Source: Solobacterium sp. (GTDB lineage Bacteria > Bacillota_I > Bacilli_A > Erysipelotrichales > Erysipelotrichaceae). From it: a DNA stretch of 64,000 nt. Position numbers and translations under genes: made by a program. The notes beneath the pieces were generated by a model that made no database searches, was not told the DNA's origin, and worked only from the letters and a program-made list of their open reading frames with translations. This document shows positions 16,698-26,186 of the stretch, one piece after another (position 1 is the stretch's first letter; each line of letters starts with the position of its first letter). Location of the stretch: the NCBI GenBank assembly GCA_017404505.1, contig JAFRCE010000013.1, positions 99,518-163,517 of the forward strand. The letters run 5' to 3'.

Positions 16698-18002
16698 TTA
16701 TTCCGAATCCTTCCGGACAAACCAGACCGGGATGATGGCCGGTAATGCCGCAATAGCCGCCGCCAGGAACAAGGTATATGGCGGCACAAAATCCGCGCCG
16801 TTCATGCCCATGGCATCCAGACCGATCAAAAGAGAAATGACTGGTCCGACGATCATCGGAATCAGAACCATGAAACACATGCGCACACCCTGGAAACGTC
16901 CTTCCGTTCCCTCCGGAAGATAATCCTGGAAAGAGGACGTAAACGCGCCGGTCAGCGACAGAATACCGCCCATCATCAGCACACCTCCGGCATACAGGAT
17001 CACCGTCTTCAATACACCATCGGTAAACTGGATCGCCCAGAAAGAGAGAATGCCGAGTATCATGATGGCCAGCAGCGGATAGTAGAAATGTTTTCTGCCT
17101 TTTTTATCAAACAGAACACCCATCACAGCCGTAAACACAGCAGCCCCGACAATGATCACCGCCATGGGAATCACGAAGCTGTCTCCCAGTCCCAGCGTGA
17201 CGATCAGGAAATTGATGAGATAGGAGAAGAATGTCTGCTGGGCAATGCCGACAATACAGGCAGCCGCCAGGCAGATATAAATCATTTTATTATTTCTGAT
17301 AACATCCCGGCGGAAGCCGTAGAATGTATCACTGAGATAATCCTTCCCTTCTGCTTTTTTCAGATCCGGTGCGTCCTCCAGAATAAACAGTGCCAGAAGG
17401 CCGGCGATGATCGGTATGATGCCCAGGACGATGAAGAAGCGTGCGTTGCTTGGGTTGGCGGAATTGTACAGACTTCCCAGACCGACAAATACGATGACGA
17501 CCGCGATGACCGGCAGGATGGCAAGAATGGCATTCAGTTTGCCACGGTTGGTTTTATCCGTCACGTCCGCCACCCAGGCATTGAATGCCGCGTCGTTGGA
17601 TGTCGATCCGGCAAAGGTCATCAGACAGTCAAAAATGATCAGAAGCGCGGCGATCAGGCCGATTCCGGAGGCTTCCGCCTTCATCGGCAGCAAGGCAAAC
17701 AGCATGATTGTCAGTCCCCAGAAAATGTAGCCGAAGGCAATGAACGGCTTCCGTTTGCCGGCTCTGTCACTCAGACTGCCGGCGAAGATCGTCGTCGCCG
17801 TGGCGGCGATGGCAGAGAGAATCACCATCAGTGTCGTGACACCGTAGGACATGTCCGGCCGTCCGGAATTGGCGAAAATATCCTGGGCAAACGTTGCGAA
17901 ATACATATTCTCGACGATCCACGCGATCTGGCCGACCAGGCCGAAAAAGACTGCGGAAAACCAGATCTTCGTGCCCAGCGGCGTTGATTTTTTCTCTTCC
18001 AT
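16698..18002 (-). CDS. MFS transporter (sugar/solute permease)
   Basis: A 434-residue membrane protein with about 12 hydrophobic helices. It has GSLSDRAGKRKPFIAFGYIFWG between helices 2 and 3, the signature loop of the major facilitator superfamily, and VLFDKKGRKHFYYP at the equivalent place in the second half. Its closest-looking group includes SLC45-like/GPH-related sugar transporters. The substrate is unknown. The start at 18002 lies seven bases after GGGG. It is monocistronic, with no adjoining enzyme gene to indicate a substrate. Confidence 0.85.
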   Translation of the reverse strand: MEEKKSTPLGTKIWFSAVFFGLVGQIAWIVENMYFATFAQDIFANSGRPDMSYGVTTLMVILSAIAATATTIFAGSLSDRAGKRKPFIAFGYIFWGLTIMLFALLPMKAEASGIGLIAALLIIFDCLMTFAGSTSNDAAFNAWVADVTDKTNRGKLNAILAILPVIAVVIVFVGLGSLYNSANPSNARFFIVLGIIPIIAGLLALFILEDAPDLKKAEGKDYLSDTFYGFRRDVIRNNKMIYICLAAACIVGIAQQTFFSYLINFLIVTLGLGDSFVIPMAVIIVGAAVFTAVMGVLFDKKGRKHFYYPLLAIMILGILSFWAIQFTDGVLKTVILYAGGVLMMGGILSLTGAFTSSFQDYLPEGTEGRFQGVRMCFMVLIPMIVGPVISLLIGLDAMGMNGADFVPPYTLFLAAAIAALPAIIPVWFVRKDSE

Positions 18003-18131
18003 GATCATTCCCCTTCTCAGTTTTTATTGAATACGAACAGGTATTTTTCTGTTTCTTCACATACTATTGTATGCCCGCCGTCGCTGAAAGCACAGATAAT
18101 CAGAAACAGTTTTCACTCATTCTTTATGCAG

Positions 18132-18160
18132 AAAAAAACAGACGTGCTTCCAGACGTCTG
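18132..18160 (-). terminator. Terminator after the small membrane protein gene
   Basis: CAGACGT (18139-18145) pairs with ACGTCTG (18154-18160); on the minus strand seven T follow. It lies about 100 bases past the stop codon at 18262. Confidence 0.65.
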
Positions 18161-18261
18161 CTGTTTCACCGGTGATTATCACGATCTCCGCTCACAGAAG
18201 CCGCGTGATCTATGCCTGAAAAAAGTCGATCCGCTGTCCGACGGGTCCAACAGGCGATACG

Positions 18262-18651
18262 TCAGCCTGGCAGTCCCAGGTATGTAATGATGCAGGCAAT
18301 GACGCTGACAGCCACCGCCGCACCCGGCATCCATAGAATATCCGTTCTTTTATTTGCTAATACGGATATTCCGCCGATGATGCCAAATACAAATCCAATC
18401 AGAGAAAATGTAAAACCGAACAGCGACAGGACAACGAAGCCGCCGATTTCCAGCACAGCCTGACCAGTCAGATGTATCGAGCCGGCCGGATTGGCGATCA
18501 TCAGCGGGCTCAGGATGCCGCAGACAAGCGCGAGAACGGCAAATATCAGGGCAATCGTCGACAGCACCTTTGACGTCCTTTTTTTCTTCTCGGCCTGAAC
18601 AGGATCGTTTCCAATTTCTTTACGTTTCTGATTTGCGAAATGTTGTGTCAT
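18262..18651 (-). CDS. Small DUF4190-like membrane protein
   Basis: A 129-residue protein with a Lys-rich cytoplasmic N-terminus (about residues 1-27) and three hydrophobic segments, with glycine-rich IGFVFGIIGGISVLANKR typical of DUF4190-type proteins. The function of the family is unknown. AAAGG is nine bases ahead of the ATG. It is separated by about 220 bases from the divergent PLP-enzyme gene. Confidence 0.6.
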   Translation of the reverse strand: MTQHFANQKRKEIGNDPVQAEKKKRTSKVLSTIALIFAVLALVCGILSPLMIANPAGSIHLTGQAVLEIGGFVVLSLFGFTFSLIGFVFGIIGGISVLANKRTDILWMPGAAVAVSVIACIITYLGLPG

Positions 18652-18728
18652 ATATAAAACCTTTCTGTCAATCTCTATTCTGATTCCCTGAATTATATCT
18701 CAATACCGGTAAAAAAATGAAATCGATT

Positions 18729-18842
18729 ATCTGATTATTCAGATCCCTGTTCTTTCTGCTATCGGCTGAACCGACATACTGTCATGGTCATAAGAAAGAG
18801 TTTCCGGAAGCGGTGGAAGAAGTGTCCGGGAAAGTCTATAAT
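18729..18842. promoter_or_regulatory. Divergent promoter region with inverted repeat ATCTGA-TTAT-TCAGAT
   Basis: The perfect 6-bp-arm inverted repeat spans 18729-18744. A TATAAT hexamer lies at 18837-18842, 30 bases before the start codon of the PLP enzyme, with only a poor -35 partner. An activator-dependent promoter is possible. Confidence 0.4.
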
Positions 18843-18871
18843 GACCCTGTGAAAAATTACAGGAGTGAATG

Positions 18872-20128
18872 ATGATTACAGATCAGATCGATAAAGAACT
18901 GCTGACTCTTGCAAAGCAGTCAGACATAGAACTGGATCCGGTATACCACCGGATCGATGCCGTATGCATGGCCAATTCCGACCGGATCCTTTCCGCGTTT
19001 ATTGAAAACAACGTGTCCTATACCGACTTTGCGGATATCAACGGCTACGGTAACTACGATGCCGGAAGAGACAAACTGGAACGTATTTTCGCAGACGTTC
19101 TCGGCAGTGAAGACGCCCTGGTGCGGCCGCAGATCATGAGCGGCACGAATGCTCTCTACATTGCCTTTACCGGCCTTCTGAAACACGGTGACACGATGAT
19201 TTCTCTGACCGGCACACCATACGATTCCCTGCAGGAAATGATCGGCATCAGCGGCAGTTCTTCCCAGTCTCTGAAGGCCTATGGCGTCCGCTATGAACAG
19301 ATCGATCTCGTCAATGACGAATTCGACGAAACCACAATCGTTAACCGGCTTGCCCGGAACGATGTTCGTCTCGTGGAGATCCAGCGTTCCCGCGGTTATT
19401 CATCGCGGCGTTCCCTCACCGTGGATCAGATCGGTCATATCATCATAAAGATCCGCGAGGTCAACAAAGATGTCGTCATCATGGTCGACAACTGCTATGG
19501 CGAACTGGCGGAAGAAAAGGAGCCCGGCCATGTCGGTGCCGATATCACCGTCGGTTCCCTAATGAAAAACCTCGGCGGCGGCATCGCGCCGACCGGCGGA
19601 TATATCGCCGGCCGCAAAGATCTGATCGGTGAGATCGCCGAACGTTTCTCGGCCCCCGGCCTCGGCAAGGAACAGGGCGCCAATTTCAATCTCAACAATG
19701 CCTTCTTCAAAGGTCTGTTTCTGGCACCGGGTGCGGTCCGCAGTGCGATGAAGACAGCCGTCTTCGCGGCATGGATGCTGGAAAAACTCGGCTATGCGGG
19801 TGTGTCGCCGCGTTATGACGAATACCGCACGGATATCATTCAGACCGTGGAACTCGGCACAAAAGAGAATCTTGTCCGCTTCACGCAGGGATTGCAGGAA
19901 GCTTCGCCGATCGATTCCTTCGTCAAGGTGATGCCGGCACCCATGCCCGGCTACCCGTTTGACGAAGTCATGGCATGCGGTGCGTTCACCCAGGGCAGCA
20001 CGATCGAACTGAGCGCCGACGCGCCGGTCATTCCTCCCTACACTCTCTACATGCAGGGCGGTATGACACCGGAATACGGAAAACTCAGCGTTCTTCTTGC
20101 CCTTTCCAAAATAAAAGAGAGCTGCTAG
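18872..20128 (+). CDS. COG4100 PLP-dependent enzyme (methionine gamma-lyase/aluminium-resistance family)
   Basis: A 418-residue fold-type I PLP enzyme. PQIMSGTNALYIAFTGLLKHGD forms the cofactor phosphate region, VIMVDNCYGE carries the ring-binding Asp, and TVGSLMKNLGGGIAPTGGYIAG holds the Schiff-base lysine. This is the COG4100 cystathionine beta-lyase-like group, often labelled aluminium-resistance protein; its true reaction is probably cleavage of a sulfur amino acid. Start at 18872, six bases after AGGAG, is favoured over 18869. Its stop codon TAG shares CTAG with the stop of the convergent SDR gene. Confidence 0.9.
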   Translation: MITDQIDKELLTLAKQSDIELDPVYHRIDAVCMANSDRILSAFIENNVSYTDFADINGYGNYDAGRDKLERIFADVLGSEDALVRPQIMSGTNALYIAFTGLLKHGDTMISLTGTPYDSLQEMIGISGSSSQSLKAYGVRYEQIDLVNDEFDETTIVNRLARNDVRLVEIQRSRGYSSRRSLTVDQIGHIIIKIREVNKDVVIMVDNCYGELAEEKEPGHVGADITVGSLMKNLGGGIAPTGGYIAGRKDLIGEIAERFSAPGLGKEQGANFNLNNAFFKGLFLAPGAVRSAMKTAVFAAWMLEKLGYAGVSPRYDEYRTDIIQTVELGTKENLVRFTQGLQEASPIDSFVKVMPAPMPGYPFDEVMACGAFTQGSTIELSADAPVIPPYTLYMQGGMTPEYGKLSVLLALSKIKESC

Positions 20129-20871
20129 CAACTCCCCAATTGTCCTCCGTCGATCCGGATGATCGTATTGTTGATAAAATCCGCTTCGTCGGATACCAGA
20201 AAGCGCACCAGGGATGCGACTTCCTCCGGTTTTCCGTACCGCTGCACGAGAATCTTGTCCGTTTCCTGTTTCAGGAATTCCGCGTCATATCCGGCCAGTT
20301 CCTTCGGTGTTCCGATAAAACCAGGCGCGATGGCGTTGACATGAACGAACGGCGCGAACTGGACGGCCAGATCGTGCGTCAGGGCATTGAGCGCGGCTTT
20401 CGACGCGTCATAGTCAAAGCACATCGGATAATAGGTATTCATGCCGTTGGTGGAAGATATGTTGACGATCCGGCCGTATTCCTGTTCCTTCATATGCGGC
20501 CATACCCGCGAGGCGCAGTTGTATGCGCCGACGACGTTCACGTCAAGAATACGCCGGAACTGGTCCGCGTTCTTGCGGCTGAACAGATCCGGCTGATCGA
20601 TCCCGGCATTGTTGATCAGAATGTCAACGCCGCCGAATTCTTCTTCGATCTTTGTGATCATCGCATCCACGTCCGCTTCCTTTGCGACATCCGCCCGGAC
20701 TGCCATACAGCGCACACCGAATTCCCCGCTGATCTTTGCCTGAAGGTCACGGGCTTTTTCTTCGGCCTGGTAATAACTGATCACGACGTCGTATCCGGCT
20801 TTCGCCATCGCATGGACGATCGCACTGCCGATGCCGCCGGTGCCGCCGGTTACCAACACTGTTCTGCTCAT
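20125..20871 (-). CDS. Short-chain dehydrogenase/reductase (FabG-like)
   Basis: A 248-residue classical SDR: TGGTGGIGSAI at the N-terminus binds NAD(P), NNAGI follows at about residue 86, the catalytic set includes NISSTNG and YDASKAA (Tyr and Lys about residues 154-158), and it ends IRIDGGQLGSC. Substrate unknown; FabG-type 3-oxoacyl reductase and sugar/alcohol dehydrogenases fit. There is no recognisable ribosome binding site: the ATG sits two bases after the T-run of the efp terminator. The last four bases overlap the convergent PLP-enzyme gene. Confidence 0.85.
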   Translation of the reverse strand: MSRTVLVTGGTGGIGSAIVHAMAKAGYDVVISYYQAEEKARDLQAKISGEFGVRCMAVRADVAKEADVDAMITKIEEEFGGVDILINNAGIDQPDLFSRKNADQFRRILDVNVVGAYNCASRVWPHMKEQEYGRIVNISSTNGMNTYYPMCFDYDASKAALNALTHDLAVQFAPFVHVNAIAPGFIGTPKELAGYDAEFLKQETDKILVQRYGKPEEVASLVRFLVSDEADFINNTIIRIDGGQLGSC

Positions 20872-20873
20872 GG

Positions 20874-20898
20874 AAAAAAAGAGCCCTGATCAGGCTCT
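20874..20898 (-). terminator. efp terminator overlapping the efp stop codon
   Basis: AGAGCC and GGCTCT (20880-20885 and 20893-20898) pair around a loop that contains the efp stop codon. Seven T follow on the minus strand and end just before the start codon of the SDR gene. Confidence 0.85.
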
Positions 20899-21447
20899 TC
20901 CCGAATACTTTCCGTCAGCGGTGCTGACTGCGATCGTCTCGCCCTGTTCGATGAACTGCGGAACACGGACAGTCAGACCTGTATCAGTAACAGCATCCTT
21001 TGTCTGTGTGGACGGAGCGCCTTTGATGGCCGGTGTTGTCTGCTCAACGACCAGATCAACAGTTGCCGGTAAGGAAACGTTCAGAACGTTACCTTCAAAG
21101 ATCATCAGGCTGACTTCCTGACCGTCTCTGATAAAGTACTTGTTGAAGCCGATCTGCTCTTCTGTCAACTCAAACATTTCGAAGGTTTCCATATCCATGA
21201 AGTTATAGACACCATCTGCCATATAAGAGAAATTAACGAGCTGCTTTGTGATCTGCGCTGCTTCAAATTTTGTGGACGCGTTGAAGTTTCTTTCCTGGGT
21301 GGATCCTGTCTTCAGATTGCGCATCTTTGTTCTCAGGATCGCAGCACCTTTTCCAGGCTTCACATGCATGAATTCAATAACCTGCCACGGATCGCCGTCT
21401 ACGATGACGGTCAGACCTGTTCTAAAATCGCCAGCTTCAATTGCCAT
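20890..21447 (-). CDS. efp: Translation elongation factor P
   Basis: A 185-residue EF-P of standard length with three beta-barrel domains. It relieves ribosome stalling at polyproline stretches. The modified-loop region reads VKPGKGAA, with Lys at the tip (about residue 32), as in other Firmicutes. The C-terminal domain contains the OB-fold signature GLTVRVPQFIEQGETI. AGGTGG stands seven bases ahead of the ATG. No modification enzyme gene is near. Confidence 0.97.
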   Translation of the reverse strand: MAIEAGDFRTGLTVIVDGDPWQVIEFMHVKPGKGAAILRTKMRNLKTGSTQERNFNASTKFEAAQITKQLVNFSYMADGVYNFMDMETFEMFELTEEQIGFNKYFIRDGQEVSLMIFEGNVLNVSLPATVDLVVEQTTPAIKGAPSTQTKDAVTDTGLTVRVPQFIEQGETIAVSTADGKYSGRA

Positions 21448-21861
21448 AGTATTACCACCTTATATAATTTACATCGATTATTCTATCAACTTATTCCCGT
21501 CATAGCAAACGCAAAGTATCCTTTCGGACCAATCCCGGGCAAAAAACAGGATCTTTTTTCATCTGACAAAAAGGCGCAGCCGCAGCTGCACCTTTCTGCT
21601 GAATTTACTTTTCTGTAAAGGCACCCGGGAACGCAAGGCTTGGCCTGGGTGTATGGAGCTGGTTTTCCCTGTCCAGGGAAAGCAGTCCGGACCGCATGGA
21701 ATACTCGTACTGTTATAACTGGCAGATAATGAAGGAAATCTATCTGAAGTCATGAATATTTCTTCTTTGCTAAAGGTCCCTGATATTATCACGCTGTCCG
21801 CTGATATAAAATGCTTCTGCCGCAGTTTGTTCTTTTCAGTCCTGTTAAGACTGAGCATATT
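21448..21861 (-). other. 414-bp noncoding region with hairpins and a minus-strand terminator
   Basis: No plausible protein is seen. On the minus strand, three close structures occur: a GCGG/CTGC-centred dyad near 21690, TTTCCCTG-TC-CAGGGAAA near 21668-21685, and a CACCC/GGGTG pair around 21622-21651. A terminator-like hairpin (AGGTGCAGC with GCTGCGCCT, then TTTTT) lies near 21569-21593. It may be a structured 3' UTR of the rhamnosidase operon, or a small RNA. The efp promoter must lie within its low-coordinate end. Confidence 0.45.
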
Positions 21862-24624
21862 TTACCCGGCGATCTTTATGATCGTACGGTCCATTTCTTC
21901 AATGACGTTCTCACTCACACCGTATCTCTTTGCGAACTTGCGCAGGCTGACGGAAGCCATGGAAGCCAGCAGAACAGGTGTCGCGATACTGATGGCGTCG
22001 TGGATCATTTCCGGGATGCCGGGATATTTCATCAGATCACCGATCGGTGTGTCGACCGATAAGATTCCCATGATGGGTTCATTCAAAGTGTATATCGCGG
22101 AATAGGTGCCCGCAAACAGATGACAGATCCCGTCTCTGACATCCGCGAACAGCGGATTGCCCTCCTCCTTTTCACCATTCCACAGCGGCAAAATCACTTC
22201 CGCTTCAGCCCCGAAAGGAACATGCAGGGAAATCTGCAGGTGTTTTCTGTCGACACTCTGCCAGCTGATGCGCCACAATCCGGCGGCGGAAGTATAATCC
22301 ATCTCCAGATGATTCAGAGCGGCGTGCGGCAGCGGCGCAATGCGTACCTTGCGGAAACCTGGTTCCAGAGCTGTCAGTCCCGCGCAGCGTTCAAACATCC
22401 ACTGCACGATGGCGCCATAGGAATAATGGTTGAGACTGTTCATGCCGGTGCTGGAAATATGACCGGTCTCATCCAGCGAATTCCATCTCTCCCAGATCGT
22501 TGTCGCGCCAAGATTCACTTCATAAAGCCAGCCGGGATACTCTTCATTCAGCAGAAGATCATAAGCCAGATCATCGCGGCCTGCTTTCGTGAGCGCGAAG
22601 CACAGTAACGGTGTGCCGACAAAGCCTGTCTTCAGCTTCCGGTTGTTGTTTTCCAGCAGTTTCGAAAGAACAGCCGCCGCTGAATCCTTCGAGCCAAGGT
22701 TATTCATGATACTGAGAGTTTCACCGGTCTGCGTCATGATCGCACAACGGCCGCTCGGTGTATAGAACTCCTCATAAATGCCTTTTTCAATCTTTTCAGC
22801 CAGGCTTCTGTAGGTTTCAGCGTCTTCCGGATATCCGAGAAGTTCGGCAGTTTCTGCGACGATCAGCGCGCTCTTTCGGTAATAGACGTCCGCGATGAAG
22901 CCTTCTTCCGTTCCGCCGAGTACAGCATCCGGCTTATCCGCTCCGTCCAGCGCCAGCCAGTCGCCAAAATGGAAGACATGACGCCAGTGATGGTCCTCAC
23001 CGTCTACCTTTCTGATATATTCCACCCATGCTTTCATGGCCGGATAATGTTCCCTCAGAATGGCAAGATCGCCGCTGAACTGATACTGGTTCCAGGGAAT
23101 GATCGTTGTCGCATCTCCCCAGACAGTGGCCGTTGCGCCCATCGGGTTAGGATTGTCAGCCATACCGAAAGACGGAACGACCATCGGCACAAGACCTTCA
23201 TGCTTTTCCTGTTCTTTCGCCATATCATACATATACTTCCGGTAGAAGGCATACGTATCGGCGAAATACATCGCTGTCGCGGAGAATACCTGGGCGTCCC
23301 CGGTCCAGCCCATGCGCTCATCACGCTGCGGACAGTCCGTCGGCACATCGACGAAGTTGTCCTTCATACCCCAGCGGCTGTTGGAGATCAGCTGGTTCAG
23401 TTTCGCGTTTCCGGTTTTCAGTGTTCCTGTTTTTTCGATATCGGAATACAGAGCGATACCCTGAAGATCTTCTGCTTTCAGATCATTGATTCCTTCAATT
23501 TTCAGATACCGGTATCCATAGAACGTGAATTTCGGCCGCAGGATGTGTTCGTTGCCGTCACTGACATAGACATATTCTGCTTTCGCAGTCCTGAGATTGT
23601 CACGGTAGAAGCAGCCATCCTGAAGAACCTCGCCAGCCTGCACACGGATGCGGGTGCCTGCCGGTTCATGAACACGCAGAGTAAACACACCGCTGATGAT
23701 CTGCTTCATATCCGCCACCGTCTCAGAGGCTGGTGTCACAAGGATCTCAGGCTGAATCTTCTCATGCGCTTTCAGTGATACGCTGATCCGGTCTTCCGGC
23801 ATCATGGTCTCATCACAGTAAACAGCTTTGACCGGTTCCGTTTCCGGCAGTGTGTCATCCCGGTGCTCCCCGTCATAGATATTGGAGAAGGTAATATTGG
23901 AGCGTTTCACCAGCCAGGAGTCATCTGTGCCGATGATTTCCTTTTCCCCGTTCTCATAAAACAGATGAACTTCCGCGATGAGCTTCCATTCTTTGCCATA
24001 GGTAAATGTCGCCTCATCAAAGCCGAATCTTCCTTTGTACCAGCCGTTGCCAAGTTCGACAGAAAGAGTTCCGCTTTCCTGAAGCTGTTCCGTGATATCG
24101 AACGTCTCCGCCTGCAGGAAATTGTGATAATTGTTGCAGTAAGGGGTCAGATATTCCTCGCCGACCTTCTTTCCGTTGAAATACGCTTCATAAAGGCCAA
24201 GACCGCAGATATACAGACGGGCTTTCTTTACCGCGCTTTTCGGAGAGATTTCTTTATAAAAGGCCGGATGTCTTTCTTCCGTGCTGTCACAGGTGATCCA
24301 TTTTCCCTGCCATGGCGTATCCATTTTTCCGGTTTCAAAGTGGTATTCTTCCGAAACCGCTTCTTCACCGGCATCGCTCTGAACACTGACGGTCCAGAGA
24401 TATTCCGTCATCGGCTCAGGTTCAAAATCCCCTTTTGTGCACAGCGAGTCAAGCTGTGACCAGCCGGTGTCCATAACTGTCTTATCGTCTTTTCTGACAA
24501 TCAGGCGTGAGCATTCCGCTTTCTTTCCCTGCGCGTCCTCCACGATCCAGGAAAACACCGGCGTGCCCAGTGCATATCCGATTGGATCGATAAGATGACA
24601 TACTTTACCGTTTGTGATTTTCAT
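21862..24624 (-). CDS. GH78 alpha-L-rhamnosidase, rhamnose operon
   Basis: A 920-residue GH78 enzyme with the N-terminal beta-sandwich domains and an alpha/alpha-six-barrel. Signature DVPTDCPQRDERMGWTGDAQVF (mid-protein) carries the general acid Glu in RDER, and GATTIWERWNS holds the likely base Glu. It releases L-rhamnose from oligosaccharides or glycosides. There is no signal peptide, so it works inside the cell. About 70 residues after the catalytic part form an extra helical C-terminal domain. The start at 24624 follows AAGGA; a longer frame upstream overlaps the isomerase gene and is spurious. It is the last gene of the rha operon. Confidence 0.95.
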   Translation of the reverse strand: MKITNGKVCHLIDPIGYALGTPVFSWIVEDAQGKKAECSRLIVRKDDKTVMDTGWSQLDSLCTKGDFEPEPMTEYLWTVSVQSDAGEEAVSEEYHFETGKMDTPWQGKWITCDSTEERHPAFYKEISPKSAVKKARLYICGLGLYEAYFNGKKVGEEYLTPYCNNYHNFLQAETFDITEQLQESGTLSVELGNGWYKGRFGFDEATFTYGKEWKLIAEVHLFYENGEKEIIGTDDSWLVKRSNITFSNIYDGEHRDDTLPETEPVKAVYCDETMMPEDRISVSLKAHEKIQPEILVTPASETVADMKQIISGVFTLRVHEPAGTRIRVQAGEVLQDGCFYRDNLRTAKAEYVYVSDGNEHILRPKFTFYGYRYLKIEGINDLKAEDLQGIALYSDIEKTGTLKTGNAKLNQLISNSRWGMKDNFVDVPTDCPQRDERMGWTGDAQVFSATAMYFADTYAFYRKYMYDMAKEQEKHEGLVPMVVPSFGMADNPNPMGATATVWGDATTIIPWNQYQFSGDLAILREHYPAMKAWVEYIRKVDGEDHHWRHVFHFGDWLALDGADKPDAVLGGTEEGFIADVYYRKSALIVAETAELLGYPEDAETYRSLAEKIEKGIYEEFYTPSGRCAIMTQTGETLSIMNNLGSKDSAAAVLSKLLENNNRKLKTGFVGTPLLCFALTKAGRDDLAYDLLLNEEYPGWLYEVNLGATTIWERWNSLDETGHISSTGMNSLNHYSYGAIVQWMFERCAGLTALEPGFRKVRIAPLPHAALNHLEMDYTSAAGLWRISWQSVDRKHLQISLHVPFGAEAEVILPLWNGEKEEGNPLFADVRDGICHLFAGTYSAIYTLNEPIMGILSVDTPIGDLMKYPGIPEMIHDAISIATPVLLASMASVSLRKFAKRYGVSENVIEEMDRTIIKIAG

Positions 24625-24752
24625 AATTGTTTTCCTTTTTTCTTTTGTTTTACTGCAGATCAGACCGGATATTCCTGCTTCATATCTCCGCGTTTTTTTC
24701 TTTCTGATTATCTGATTCTGAAGTTGTAAATATGGAAATGCGCTTTTGTTTT

Positions 24753-26174
24753 TTACCTGCAGATGACGTCTACCGGTACGTTGAAGATCTTTGCGACTTT
24801 GAGAATCGTGTCGATATGCCTGCCGACAGCCGCTGCCATGTGGTGCGTCGGACCGGCTTCTGACCATCTGTTCACGAATTCTCTCGCGCTGATGGAAAAC
24901 TTGGTCCGCATGTTGGTATCACCGAACATGAAGATCGGCCCTTCCTGATTCTCGCCTTCTGCGACAACGAATTTGAAATGTCCGTCTCTGTCCTGGGTGA
25001 TGCCGAGATACGTTACGGCACCTGTCGGCGGATAGAACTGGGTCAGATAACCGCCGCCTGTCTTGCCATGGAATACCGGAACGATTTTCATGGTCGGCTT
25101 GTGGGCCTGTGAAATCGCCGCATCGCCGCTTCCGGAATGGCCGATGATGCAGATGTCTTCCGGGAAGTCGATGGAATACATTTCGGAAAGCTGGCCGGTA
25201 CCGGCAATGGTCTTGAGGATGGACATAGCCATGGCAACCTTGATATCACCCTCAACCGCACAGGCTGTGCCCTGTTTGATGAGCATCGAGAAGGCAGGAA
25301 TTAACATACTGTCGAGTTTGCCGGCAACCCCCTGGGCAAAACCGTCGTAATGAGAAGCGACAAAGCCAATCTGCTCGTCTTTGACCCACTGTTCAAAGGC
25401 GACAACATACTTTGCCATATCCCAGACGGTTTCCACCGTGGCGCCGCCTTCGATCTCAAATGTATCGAGGATATCTTCCGCTTTTGTGCGGATCGCTTTT
25501 TCATCCGTAATGTTGTCAGCAATCGCCCACATCTTTTCCCAGTCGAACTGTTTAGTATAAACCCACATTCTGTGGTAGAGGTTTGTTTCATCGATATAGA
25601 GATCCATCATGCCCGGATACGGTCTGCCGATCTGGGCAAGATTGGTATCGCGGAATCTTCTTCTGACCTGGGCAGCCCGGCACCATTCATCAATTTCCTT
25701 TGCGACATAAGGATCCCCGCCTTCGACAACGCCGGTAATGACAGCGTGACGCTTGCCGGCTCTTTCCAGATCGGCAACCATCTCGCCGACGGCACCGCAG
25801 GCATACAGTTCGCCGAGCCATTTGGCGTTGTCCGTATTGGCATAATCGGGAGCCTTCAGTTTCTGGACATTGACCAGAACGACCGGGACATCCAGATCTC
25901 TGACCGCCGGTAACATGTTGTAACTTGTCGCATATGTCAGCAGCTGCATGATCACCAGATCGACATCCGCGGCACGGAACTTGTCGCCGGCTGCCTGGGA
26001 GAGTTCTTTTGTCGTAACTATGCCGCCGTCAATCAGATCAACGGTATCGGGGAGTGTTTTCTTGAATGCTTCATACTGGCTTTCAAATTCAGGAACCAGG
26101 GACGGAAACTGCGGTAAGTATGCACCTAAGGCAATGGCGAAGACGCCGACTCTTGCACGGGTATCAACTAACAT
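24753..26174 (-). CDS. L-fucose/L-arabinose isomerase-family sugar isomerase
   Basis: A 473-residue protein of the FucI/AraA-like superfamily (COG2407-type): VDLVIMQLLTYATSYNMLPAVRDLDVPVVLVN in the N-terminal half and GDAAISQAHKP, FGDTNMRTKFSIS and EAGPTHHMAAAVG toward the C-terminus. It is placed between rhaD and a GH78 gene, in the slot normally filled by RhaA. The likely job is L-rhamnose to L-rhamnulose isomerisation, which is inference from context; classical RhaA motifs are not present. AAGGAG precedes the ATG. Confidence 0.85.
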   Translation of the reverse strand: MLVDTRARVGVFAIALGAYLPQFPSLVPEFESQYEAFKKTLPDTVDLIDGGIVTTKELSQAAGDKFRAADVDLVIMQLLTYATSYNMLPAVRDLDVPVVLVNVQKLKAPDYANTDNAKWLGELYACGAVGEMVADLERAGKRHAVITGVVEGGDPYVAKEIDEWCRAAQVRRRFRDTNLAQIGRPYPGMMDLYIDETNLYHRMWVYTKQFDWEKMWAIADNITDEKAIRTKAEDILDTFEIEGGATVETVWDMAKYVVAFEQWVKDEQIGFVASHYDGFAQGVAGKLDSMLIPAFSMLIKQGTACAVEGDIKVAMAMSILKTIAGTGQLSEMYSIDFPEDICIIGHSGSGDAAISQAHKPTMKIVPVFHGKTGGGYLTQFYPPTGAVTYLGITQDRDGHFKFVVAEGENQEGPIFMFGDTNMRTKFSISAREFVNRWSEAGPTHHMAAAVGRHIDTILKVAKIFNVPVDVICR

Positions 26175-26186
26175 CTTCTTTCTCCT

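Noticed and set aside
21559..21858. A 99-codon minus-strand frame between efp and GH78
   Set aside because: Composition and order of residues show no protein character, and the frame covers hairpins and a terminator.
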